DNA of 10,945 bases, taken from the NCBI GenBank assembly GCA_900772845.1, contig CAAGSD010000089.1, forward strand, positions 1-10,945, written 5' to 3'. The notes under the pieces were generated by a model that ran no database searches, had not been told where the DNA came from, and saw nothing but the letters and a program-made list of their open reading frames with translations. Positions 6,281-10,945 of the stretch are shown in pieces; position 1 is the first letter of the stretch, and each line of letters starts with the position of its first letter. The position numbers and the translations under genes were made by a program. The stretch comes from Lachnospiraceae bacterium. GTDB taxonomy: Bacteria; Bacillota; Clostridia; Lachnospirales; Lachnospiraceae.

Positions 6281-7720
6281 ATGAAATACGTAGGTTTCAT
6301 TTTACTTGCAGTGGTTGCGGTTATTATAGTACTGCTGTTGATCGCAGTGCTCCGCACCCTGCTGATGCCGTCGAAGACTTCGACTTATGTGGCAGACGAA
6401 CCGGAGGAGGAAGCGCTGGCACTGGCACAGAAGCTGTCGAAAATGATCCAATATGACACCACCTCCTATGCCAACGTGGCAGAGGTGGAGAAATTTTTAG
6501 GCTTCCATAAGGTGCTGGAGGAACTGTTCCCACTGGTACATGAGAAGCTGGAGAAGACAGAAATCGACGGGAATCTGTTATTTTACTGGAAAGGAAAAAG
6601 CTCTGAGAAACCGATCCTGCTCATGAGCCATCAGGATGTGGTGCCGGCGGAAGGTGAATGGGTTCATGCACCTTTTTCCGGAGATATCGCAGAAGGAAAA
6701 GTATGGGGCAGAGGCGCATCCGATACCAAAGCCTCTGTAATGGCATTTTTCCAGGCGGTGGAGGAACTCCTGTCGGAAGGGTTCGTTCCGCCCACCGATG
6801 TCTATCTGGCAAGCTCCTGCACGGAAGAGTGGGGCGGTGACGGTGCACCGAAGATTGTGGCAGAATTGCAGCGCAGAGGGATCGAGCTGTTCCTGGTATG
6901 CGATGAGGGCGGTGCGATCATCACCGAGCCCATCGGCGGCATTCACGGCAATTTTGCAATGGTAGGCGTATTTGAAAAGGGCAAGGCAGATGTGAAGTTC
7001 ACCGCACGGAGCAATGGCGGACATGCCAGTGCACCGTCGAAGGGAACGCCCATTGCCAGATTATCTGCTTTTGTCAATGAGGTGGAGACGCATTCCCCAT
7101 TCCGGAAAAAGCTGCTGCCGGAGGTATCGGCGATGTTCACAGAACTGGCTCCCTATGCCGGATTTGGAATGAAGCTGGTATTTGGCAATGTGTGGCTGTT
7201 CGGACCGGTATTAAAAGCGGTCATGCCTGCCATCAGTGCCCAGGCAGGTGCAATGCTGAAGACGACGATCGCTTTCACGGTGCAGAAGGGCTCCGATGCC
7301 TATAATGTGCTGCCCCAGGAAGCCTATGTGGGTGCCAACATGCGTTTTATTCCTCATCAGGGAGAGAAGGAGAGCCTGGAGATCATCCAAAAAGTAGCAG
7401 ATAAATACGGTCTGGAGACCGAAGTGCTGCATGCCAACGATTATACACCGCCGGTGGATATTCACGGAGAAGCATTCCATCTGGTGGAGCAGACCATCGC
7501 GGATACTTTCCCGGGACTGCCCTCCAGCCCTTATGTGATGACGGGCGCGACCGATGCACAGTTTTACCAGCCGATCTGTAAGAACTGCATCCGCTTCGCA
7601 CCGGTAGTCTATGGTCCGGAGCAGATGAAGGGCATGCATGGACTGAATGAGAATATTGAGTATAACTGTCTGCCCGGAGCAGTCCGTTTTTACAAGAATC
7701 TGATCCGTGCGGAGAAATAA
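6281..7720 (+). CDS. Membrane-anchored M20-family metallopeptidase/amidohydrolase
   Basis: The 479-residue protein has one N-terminal hydrophobic helix (about 4-27), like yeast carboxypeptidase S and PM20D1, then a complete M20 domain. Metal and catalytic residues are present: MSHQDVVP with His117 and Asp119, GRGASDTK with Asp148, TEEWGG with Glu182 (general base) and Glu183, CDEGG with Asp208, and GMHGLNE with His453. NGGHASAP (245-252) marks the dimerisation domain. The enzyme should cleave a peptide or N-acyl amino acid; the substrate is not determined by these motifs. I chose ATG 6281 over ATG 6260 because GAGG (6272-6275) is correctly spaced before 6281 and MKYVGF starts the membrane anchor. 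The catalytic domain is more likely outside the cell, though topology is not certain. The following HD gene begins 12 bp later. Confidence 0.9.
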   Translation: MKYVGFILLAVVAVIIVLLLIAVLRTLLMPSKTSTYVADEPEEEALALAQKLSKMIQYDTTSYANVAEVEKFLGFHKVLEELFPLVHEKLEKTEIDGNLLFYWKGKSSEKPILLMSHQDVVPAEGEWVHAPFSGDIAEGKVWGRGASDTKASVMAFFQAVEELLSEGFVPPTDVYLASSCTEEWGGDGAPKIVAELQRRGIELFLVCDEGGAIITEPIGGIHGNFAMVGVFEKGKADVKFTARSNGGHASAPSKGTPIARLSAFVNEVETHSPFRKKLLPEVSAMFTELAPYAGFGMKLVFGNVWLFGPVLKAVMPAISAQAGAMLKTTIAFTVQKGSDAYNVLPQEAYVGANMRFIPHQGEKESLEIIQKVADKYGLETEVLHANDYTPPVDIHGEAFHLVEQTIADTFPGLPSSPYVMTGATDAQFYQPICKNCIRFAPVVYGPEQMKGMHGLNENIEYNCLPGAVRFYKNLIRAEK

Positions 7721-7732
7721 GGAGCAAAAGCT

Positions 7733-8281
7733 ATGAACACCATGACGACCTATTCCGGCAGAAAATTCGATCCCATGCAGATGACACCGGGAGATGTCTA
7801 TATCGAAGATATCGCCCATGCGCTGAGCTTACTGTGCCGGGGCGGAGGACAGCTGACCTATTTTTATTCGGTGGGACAGCATTCACTCAACTGTGCTGCG
7901 GAAGCGAAAGCCAGAGGGTGGTCGGAGAGGCAGCAGCTCGCCTGTCTGCTCCATGATGCCAGCGAGGGATATATATCGGATATCATCCGCCCGGTGAAGA
8001 TCTATCTGACCAATTATCTGGAGATCGAAAGTAAGATTATGGGAATGATCCTTACACACTTCGGACTGGATGATCTGACGGAAGAGGAGAACCGTCGCTG
8101 GAAACAGATCGACAATGAGATCCTGGAGCTGGAACTGAAGATGCTGCTTCATGGCGAAGAGAACAGAGCAGTGCCGCAGATTTTTTCCGTACCGGATCTG
8201 GCGGAGCATACGCCCGGGGAGATTGAAGCCAGGTTCTTACAAGAGGCAGAGCGGCTGGGGGTGTACGACAGTGATCGTTGA
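7733..8281 (+). CDS. HD-domain phosphohydrolase (YfbR-like)
   Basis: The 182-residue cytoplasmic protein carries the H...HD...D signature of small HD phosphohydrolases. YSVGQHSL supplies His50, CLLHDASEGYISD supplies His74, Asp75 and Glu78, and the distal Asp is probably D127 in KQIDNE. The spacing resembles YfbR-type 5'-nucleotidases and phage-type HD enzymes, so a nucleotide or deoxynucleotide monophosphate is the likely substrate class. The start is ATG 7733, with GGAGC (7721-7725) seven bases upstream. It is 12 bp behind the M20 peptidase and overlaps the next small membrane gene, so it is probably co-transcribed with both. Its functional link to the peptidase is not apparent and may be only operon sharing. 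Confidence 0.85.
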   Translation: MNTMTTYSGRKFDPMQMTPGDVYIEDIAHALSLLCRGGGQLTYFYSVGQHSLNCAAEAKARGWSERQQLACLLHDASEGYISDIIRPVKIYLTNYLEIESKIMGMILTHFGLDDLTEEENRRWKQIDNEILELELKMLLHGEENRAVPQIFSVPDLAEHTPGEIEARFLQEAERLGVYDSDR

Positions 8282-8639
8282 GAAAAAGCCGGAGCGCAGT
8301 TATTCTACGACAATAATGTACATTCTGGCATATTTGGATCGTTATGGCTATCCGGTATTGATTCTGATAGCAGGAGCGCTGGCAGACTTCTACCGGGGGA
8401 GAATTACAATGCTGTTTGTACTGGCAGTGGGAATATTATTGGATGGAATCTATAATCTGGTGGGGTATTTGTGTCGTTGGAGACATATTTATCTCTGCTA
8501 TCAGAGCATGTGCCATACGAAGATGACACCTTCGCGGATTGAGTGGGATCGGATGACAAAAAAGGATGCGTACGGCATTCCTGCTACTTTCATTATTGGC
8601 GGAATCATAGGAATATTGGTGAGTATTTTTCTCAGCTAA
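8271..8639 (+). CDS. Small hypothetical membrane protein
   Basis: I take the start as GTG 8271, overlapping the end of the HD gene by 11 bp, with a G-rich CTGGGGGTG just upstream. An alternative is ATG 8316 (107 residues), which begins nearer the first helix but has no good SD. The protein has about three hydrophobic stretches: YPVLILIAGALADF, ITMLFVLAVGILLDGIYNLV, and a C-terminal IPATFIIGGIIGILVSIFLS. A polar, Cys- and Arg-containing loop (WRHIYLCYQSMCH ... WDRMTKKDAYG) separates the last two. No known family is recognised. It ends the co-directional block, 20 bp before a strong promoter. Confidence 0.65.
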   Translation: MIVEKKPERSYSTTIMYILAYLDRYGYPVLILIAGALADFYRGRITMLFVLAVGILLDGIYNLVGYLCRWRHIYLCYQSMCHTKMTPSRIEWDRMTKKDAYGIPATFIIGGIIGILVSIFLS

Positions 8640-8653
8640 AGCGCTTATAATTA

Positions 8654-8662
8654 TGCTATAAT
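8654..8662 (+). promoter_or_regulatory. Extended -10 promoter of the SDR gene
   Basis: TGCTATAAT is a consensus extended -10 (TG-N-TATAAT). No good -35 lies 17 bp upstream, which is acceptable for this promoter class. The start near 8669 gives a leader of about 85 nt containing the repeat hairpin. Confidence 0.6.
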
Positions 8663-8713
8663 GGTAACTATTCAGAGCCATGCAAAACTGCATTCAGGCA
8701 GATAAGCAGTTTT
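8657..8713 (+). repeat. Dispersed intergenic repeat, copy 2
   Basis: GTAACTATTCAGA (8664-8676), then CCAT and GCAAAAC, match copy 1 (2661-2690) on the opposite strand. A hairpin follows directly in each copy; here it is AAAACTGC (8684-8691) with GCAGTTTT (8706-8713). The shared core lies immediately after a TATAAT box, so the element may contribute the 5' leader of the SDR transcript. Confidence 0.55.
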
Positions 8714-8752
8714 ATAAGGAAATAGATAAAAACAAGAAAGGGAGGGTATTTT

Positions 8753-9553
8753 ATGGGATTTTTAACAGGAAAGACAGCAATCATCACCGGTGGAGGAAGA
8801 GCGGTATTGAGTAACGGAGAGTGCGGATCCATCGGTTACGGTATTGCCACCGCTTATGCAAAAGAAGGTGCCAATCTGGTGCTGACCGGACGCAATGTGC
8901 AGAAGCTAACGGATGCGAAGGAAGAACTGGAGGCAAAGTACGGTATCAAGGTACTTCCCGTACAGGCAGATGTCAGCGCTGGTTCAGACAATGAAGCGAT
9001 CGTACAGAATGTGGTGAAGCAGGCGATTGACACTTTCGGAAGAATTGATGTACTGATCAACAATGCCCAGGCTTCCGCTTCCGGCGTAACCATCGCAGAT
9101 CATACCACCGAGCAGTTTGACCTGGCGGTATATTCTGGTCTGTATGCAGCATTCTACTATATGAAGGCCTGCTATCCTTATCTGAAGGAGACCAAGGGTT
9201 CCGTTATTAACTTTGCTTCCGGCGCAGGTCTCTTCGGCAATTTCGGACAGTGCGCTTATGCGGCAGCCAAGGAAGGTATCCGCGGACTGACCAGAGTCGC
9301 AGCTACCGAGTGGGGACCCGACGGTATCAATGTCAACGTCGTATGTCCTCTGGCATGGACCGCACAGCTGGAGAAATTCGAGCAGGCATATCCTGATGCT
9401 TTCAAGGCAAATGTCAAGATGCCTCCTATGGGACATTTCGGCGACGTGGAGAAGGAGATCGGCCGCGTCTGCGTACAGCTGGCTTCCCCCGACTTCAAGT
9501 ATATGAGCGGTGAGACCCTGACACTGGAAGGGGCTATGGGACAGAGACCGTAA
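8753..9553 (+). CDS. Atypical short-chain dehydrogenase/reductase (SDR)
   Basis: The 266-residue protein has a Rossmann fold typical of classical SDRs. Strand 1 is KTAIITGG (7-14). The dinucleotide-binding TGxxxGxG loop is stretched by about ten residues (RAVLSNGECGSIGYG, 16-30). QADV (71-74) and INNAQ (102-106, in place of NNAG) follow. The catalytic Ser156 (NFASGAG) and Tyr169-xxx-Lys173 (YAAAK) are present. The fourth tetrad residue, Asn, aligns with Gly129 in YSGLYAAF and is missing. The C-terminus ends EGAMGQRP. The substrate is unknown. GGGAGGG lies seven bases before the ATG. Codons are strongly biased (ACC, ATC, GGT, AAC), unlike the neighbours, suggesting high expression. It is probably monocistronic. 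Confidence 0.88.
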   Translation: MGFLTGKTAIITGGGRAVLSNGECGSIGYGIATAYAKEGANLVLTGRNVQKLTDAKEELEAKYGIKVLPVQADVSAGSDNEAIVQNVVKQAIDTFGRIDVLINNAQASASGVTIADHTTEQFDLAVYSGLYAAFYYMKACYPYLKETKGSVINFASGAGLFGNFGQCAYAAAKEGIRGLTRVAATEWGPDGINVNVVCPLAWTAQLEKFEQAYPDAFKANVKMPPMGHFGDVEKEIGRVCVQLASPDFKYMSGETLTLEGAMGQRP

Positions 9554-9580
9554 GCGGTTGGAAATGTTTTTAAATAGGAC

Positions 9581-9609
9581 TTGAAAGAAAGAAAAAAAGA
9601 TATTATAAT
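9581..9609 (+). promoter_or_regulatory. Consensus promoter of the antitoxin RNA
   Basis: TTGAAA (9581-9586) and a perfect TATAAT (9604-9609) are spaced by 17 bp. Transcription would start near 9616, run convergent to the toxin gene, and begin 28 bp after the SDR stop region. It is the strongest sigma-A promoter in the window. Confidence 0.8.
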
Positions 9610-9615
9610 CGAGAC

Positions 9616-9711
9616 ATAAAGAGAAGCAACCGCCCACAAGTGGTTAGCCTCCCGGCTGGGTCAATAAACCTACCTGTACTGGCCAAGTGACAAGGTAGGT
9701 TTATTTATTTT
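9616..9711 (+). ncRNA. Predicted antitoxin antisense RNA (~95 nt)
   Basis: No ORF of note lies between the promoter at 9581-9609 and the hairpin at 9663-9705, which ends in TTTATTTATTTT. The transcript would be about 95 nt. Its 3' half is fully complementary to the 3' end of the toxin mRNA, including the toxin stop codon region. Its 5' half has GAGAAGCAACCG (9621-9632) and TAGCCTCCCGGCT (9645-9657), both repeated in the toxin mRNA leader. The CCUCCC in it (9648-9653) can pair with the toxin SD. This is the layout of type I antitoxins such as RatA and SR4 that overlap toxin 3' ends. Transcript ends are predicted, not measured. Confidence 0.7.
9663..9705. terminator. Shared bidirectional terminator hairpin of the toxin-antitoxin locus
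   Basis: AATAAACCTACCT (9663-9675) and AGGTAGGTTTATT (9693-9705) form a perfect 13-bp stem. On the plus strand it runs into TATTTT, a good terminator for the antitoxin RNA. On the minus strand the U-rich part lies inside the stem (GGTTTATTGACC), so toxin termination is weaker. The toxin stop codon (9705-9707) touches the stem. Confidence 0.8.
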
Positions 9712-9803
9712 CGCTTGTTGATCCTACTGTCTATGTAGGCAAGCAGTGCAATGAGAAATGTACCACCTAAAAACAACAGGTTTAATACTTCATACATATC
9801 CAT
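9705..9803 (-). CDS. Holin-like type I toxin, 32 residues
   Basis: The minus-strand ORF encodes a 32-residue peptide starting MDMYEVLNLLFLGGTFLIAL and ending DSRINKRK. A YEVL start, one hydrophobic helix (about 7-24) and a basic tail are the hallmarks of the putative holin-like toxin family (Hol_Tox), which includes Bacillus TxpA and BsrG (YESL starts). Such peptides insert in the membrane and depolarise or perturb it. A very strong SD, GAAGGGAGGT (minus strand of 9811-9820), lies seven bases before the ATG. The promoter, long structured leader, convergent antisense RNA and shared terminator complete a type I toxin-antitoxin unit. The second in-frame ATG (codon 3) could also be used. Confidence 0.85.
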   Translation of the reverse strand: MDMYEVLNLLFLGGTFLIALLAYIDSRINKRK

Positions 9804-9835
9804 TAGCACCACCTCCCTTCTTAGTTAGAAAAATA

Positions 9836-9873
9836 AGCCGGGAGGCTACCACCTTGCAACACGGTTGCTTCTC
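9836..9873 (-). promoter_or_regulatory. Toxin mRNA leader element with anti-SD sequence
   Basis: The toxin leader, read on the minus strand, holds GAGAAGCAACCG (9862-9873) and TAGCCTCCCGGCT (9836-9848), matching the antitoxin RNA's own leader. Its CCUCCC (9840-9845) is an exact complement of the toxin SD GGGAGG (9812-9817), about 22 nt downstream. It can hide the ribosome site in cis, as known for several type I toxins. Confidence 0.65.
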
Positions 9874-9905
9874 AAGAAGTGTATCATGCAGAGTAGTGCG
9901 TTTCA

Positions 9906-9934
9906 ATTCTAATATTTCGTATATAATTCCACAA
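9906..9934 (-). promoter_or_regulatory. Toxin promoter
   Basis: On the minus strand, TTGTGG (9929-9934) and TAGAAT (9906-9911) have a 17-bp spacer. The start near 9899 gives a toxin leader of about 95 nt before the ATG at 9803. Confidence 0.65.
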
Positions 9935-10078
9935 CAAAAAAGTGCACAATACCATATTTAGTAGTCAGAGGAATAAAAAGAAAATTAAACGGACTATATA
10001 TAGCAAAATAGAACTTTGACCTGGAATAGGCTGAAAAGTTTTTTCTAAGGTAAAAATTATATTTTGTTATTTATCCCT
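9935..10078. other. AT-rich intergenic spacer
   Basis: No gene, repeat or clear terminator is visible between the toxin promoter and the sigma factor promoter region. The stretch is AT-rich, with several T- and A-runs. Confidence 0.5.
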
Positions 10079-10104
10079 GGGACATTTTCACAGGCTCTTC
10101 CGTC
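10079..10104 (+). promoter_or_regulatory. Candidate ECF-sigma autoregulatory promoter
   Basis: GGGACA (10079-10084) and CGTC (10101-10104, in CCGTCTAATAG) are spaced by 17 bp between GGGAC and CGTC. This resembles ECF promoters (GGAAC/TGAAAC-type -35 with a CGTC or CGTA -10). It lies 46 bp before the sigma gene, where self-regulated ECF operons usually have it. Confidence 0.5.
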
Positions 10105-10150
10105 TAATAGTCATAAGACGTATACTTATGAGGAAGAAAGGACGAGGCAT

Positions 10151-10684
10151 ATGGGAGAGGTAGAACAACTGGTGCGCAGGTCGAAGAAGCGGAATCCGGA
10201 TGCTTTCACGGAGCTGATGCAGCTTCATGAACGGGATATGTACCGTACGGCCAGCGCGATCCTGTCGCAGGATGCGGATATTGCGGATGCCATACAGGAG
10301 ACAATTCTCACCTGTTGGGAGAAAATAGATACTTTACAGAAAAACAGGTACTTCAAGACCTGGATGATCCGGATTCTGATCAATAAATGTAAGGATATTC
10401 TGCGCACCGGGAGGCGGATGGTCTGCGTGGAGGAATTGCCGGAGCGGGAAGCGGAGAGCACGGTAGAGGCGGAGGCCAATCTGGAATGGAAGGAAGCCCT
10501 GCGGGGACTGGATGAAAAATATCGTCTGATCGTGGTGTTGTTCTATGCGGAAGGATTACGGACGGCAGAGATTGGGAAATTACTGCAACTGCCGGACAGC
10601 ACGGTGCGCACAAGGCTTGCCAGAGGACGGGAGCAGTTGGCAAAGTATTATGCGGAGACAGAGGAAGGAGGCGGAAGAAAATGA
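10151..10684 (+). CDS. ECF-type RNA polymerase sigma factor (SigV/SigW-like)
   Basis: The 177-residue protein has the two domains of group IV sigma factors. Sigma-2 spans about 12-82: AFTELMQLHERDMYRTASAI, then DADIADAIQETILTCWEKID and RYFKTWMIRILINKCKD. Sigma-4 spans about 113-166, with LDEKYRLIVVLFYAEGLRTA and the helix-turn-helix EIGKLLQLPDSTVRTRLARGR. Its length is typical. I chose ATG 10151 because AAAGGA (10137-10142) is eight bases upstream and the protein then starts at a normal family position. An upstream in-frame start (10064) would add 29 unusual residues and place the candidate promoter inside the gene. The stop codon overlaps the next ATG (ATGA), so sigma and probable anti-sigma are translationally coupled. 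The role is a stress-response switch for promoters of its own class. Confidence 0.92.
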   Translation: MGEVEQLVRRSKKRNPDAFTELMQLHERDMYRTASAILSQDADIADAIQETILTCWEKIDTLQKNRYFKTWMIRILINKCKDILRTGRRMVCVEELPEREAESTVEAEANLEWKEALRGLDEKYRLIVVLFYAEGLRTAEIGKLLQLPDSTVRTRLARGREQLAKYYAETEEGGGRK

Positions 10685-10945
10685 GACGAATACAGGAAAT
10701 AGAAATAGAACTTCCACAGATCGTGTTGGAGCGGACAGATGCAGCCTATGCACAGATCAGACAACAGGCATCGCAGGAAAAACAGTTGACGGGCAAGAGA
10801 TTCCCCCGGGCAGCAGGCATCCTGTTAGCTGTGGTGATACTTTCTGTCACAGCAGTATCCGCCACCGCCGCCGGAATCATGGGATACCGCCGCTATCTGG
10901 CAGAGCGCATGACTGACATCGGGACGGAAGAATTGGGACACTTGG
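10681..10945 (+). CDS. Probable membrane-anchored anti-sigma factor (5' part, runs off window)
   Basis: Eighty-eight codons are present before the window ends. The ATG overlaps the sigma stop in an ATGA. An N-terminal cytoplasmic part (1-42, acidic then basic) is followed by one membrane helix (about 44-66, GILLAVVILSVTAVSATAAG) and the start of an outer domain (YRRYLAERMTDIGTEELG). No zinc-binding HxxxCxxC (ZAS) motif is present. Position and topology suggest the sensor that sequesters the upstream sigma factor; direct homology is not evident from this piece. Similar Clostridia proteins (DUF4179 class) are possible relatives. Confidence 0.7.
   Translation, partial: MRRIQEIEIELPQIVLERTDAAYAQIRQQASQEKQLTGKRFPRAAGILLAVVILSVTAVSATAAGIMGYRRYLAERMTDIGTEELGHL

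Noticed and set aside
7211..7819. Long minus-strand ORF across the M20 and HD genes
   Set aside because: It spans two genes with intact catalytic motifs on the other strand and has no domain of its own.
9758..9961. Plus-strand 67-codon ORF opposite the toxin gene
   Set aside because: It has no SD or recognisable domain and is antisense to the toxin and its leader, which have strong independent signals.
10064..10150. Upstream start for the sigma factor
   Set aside because: It adds residues unlike the family, would contain the candidate promoter, and lacks an SD; ATG 10151 has AAAGGA at good spacing.

Overview
The window looks like chromosomal DNA of a Gram-positive anaerobe of the Clostridia, most likely a Lachnospiraceae-type gut bacterium. 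I infer this from the protein style, purine-rich Shine-Dalgarno (SD) sites (AGGAGG, AAGGAG, GGGAGGT), sigma-A promoters, a lipoprotein with an RsgI-like domain, an ECF sigma operon and a Firmicutes holin-like type I toxin. No rRNA, tRNA, phage or insertion-sequence gene was seen.

Layout. Positions 1-357 are AT-rich and foreign-looking. They hold a hairpin and a 58-codon ORF whose start resembles the N-terminus of a lantibiotic dehydratase. The ORF is cut short where it runs into a twin stem-loop repeat (about 308-404). From 450 the DNA becomes an ordinary chromosome: an AlkD-like DNA glycosylase (513-1187), a 34-bp minisatellite (1335-1436), and a lipoprotein joining an RsgI-like domain to a ten-CxxC DnaJ-type cysteine-rich tail (1477-2547). 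A GNAT acetyltransferase (2759-3316) follows.

The centre (3409-8639) is one co-directional block. In order it encodes a CobW/G3E-like GTPase lacking the usual CxCC metal motif, an overlapping six-helix membrane protein (DUF5058-like), and a second multi-helix membrane protein. It continues with an N-terminally anchored M20 metallopeptidase, an HD phosphohydrolase and a small membrane protein. The order suggests an uncharacterised uptake or processing system for peptides or acylated amino acids. A 166-bp palindrome (5129-5294) that looks like a miniature transposable element splits the two membrane genes.

The right part has a highly codon-biased, atypical SDR oxidoreductase (8753-9553). Next is a compact type I toxin-antitoxin locus (about 9581-9934): a 32-residue holin-like toxin on the minus strand and a convergent ~95-nt plus-strand RNA. 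Each has its own consensus promoter, and they meet at a shared hairpin. Both transcripts carry the same leader motif with an anti-SD CCUCCC. The window ends with an ECF sigma factor (10151-10684), preceded by a plausible self-recognised promoter and overlapped by a membrane-anchored, probable anti-sigma gene that runs off the edge.
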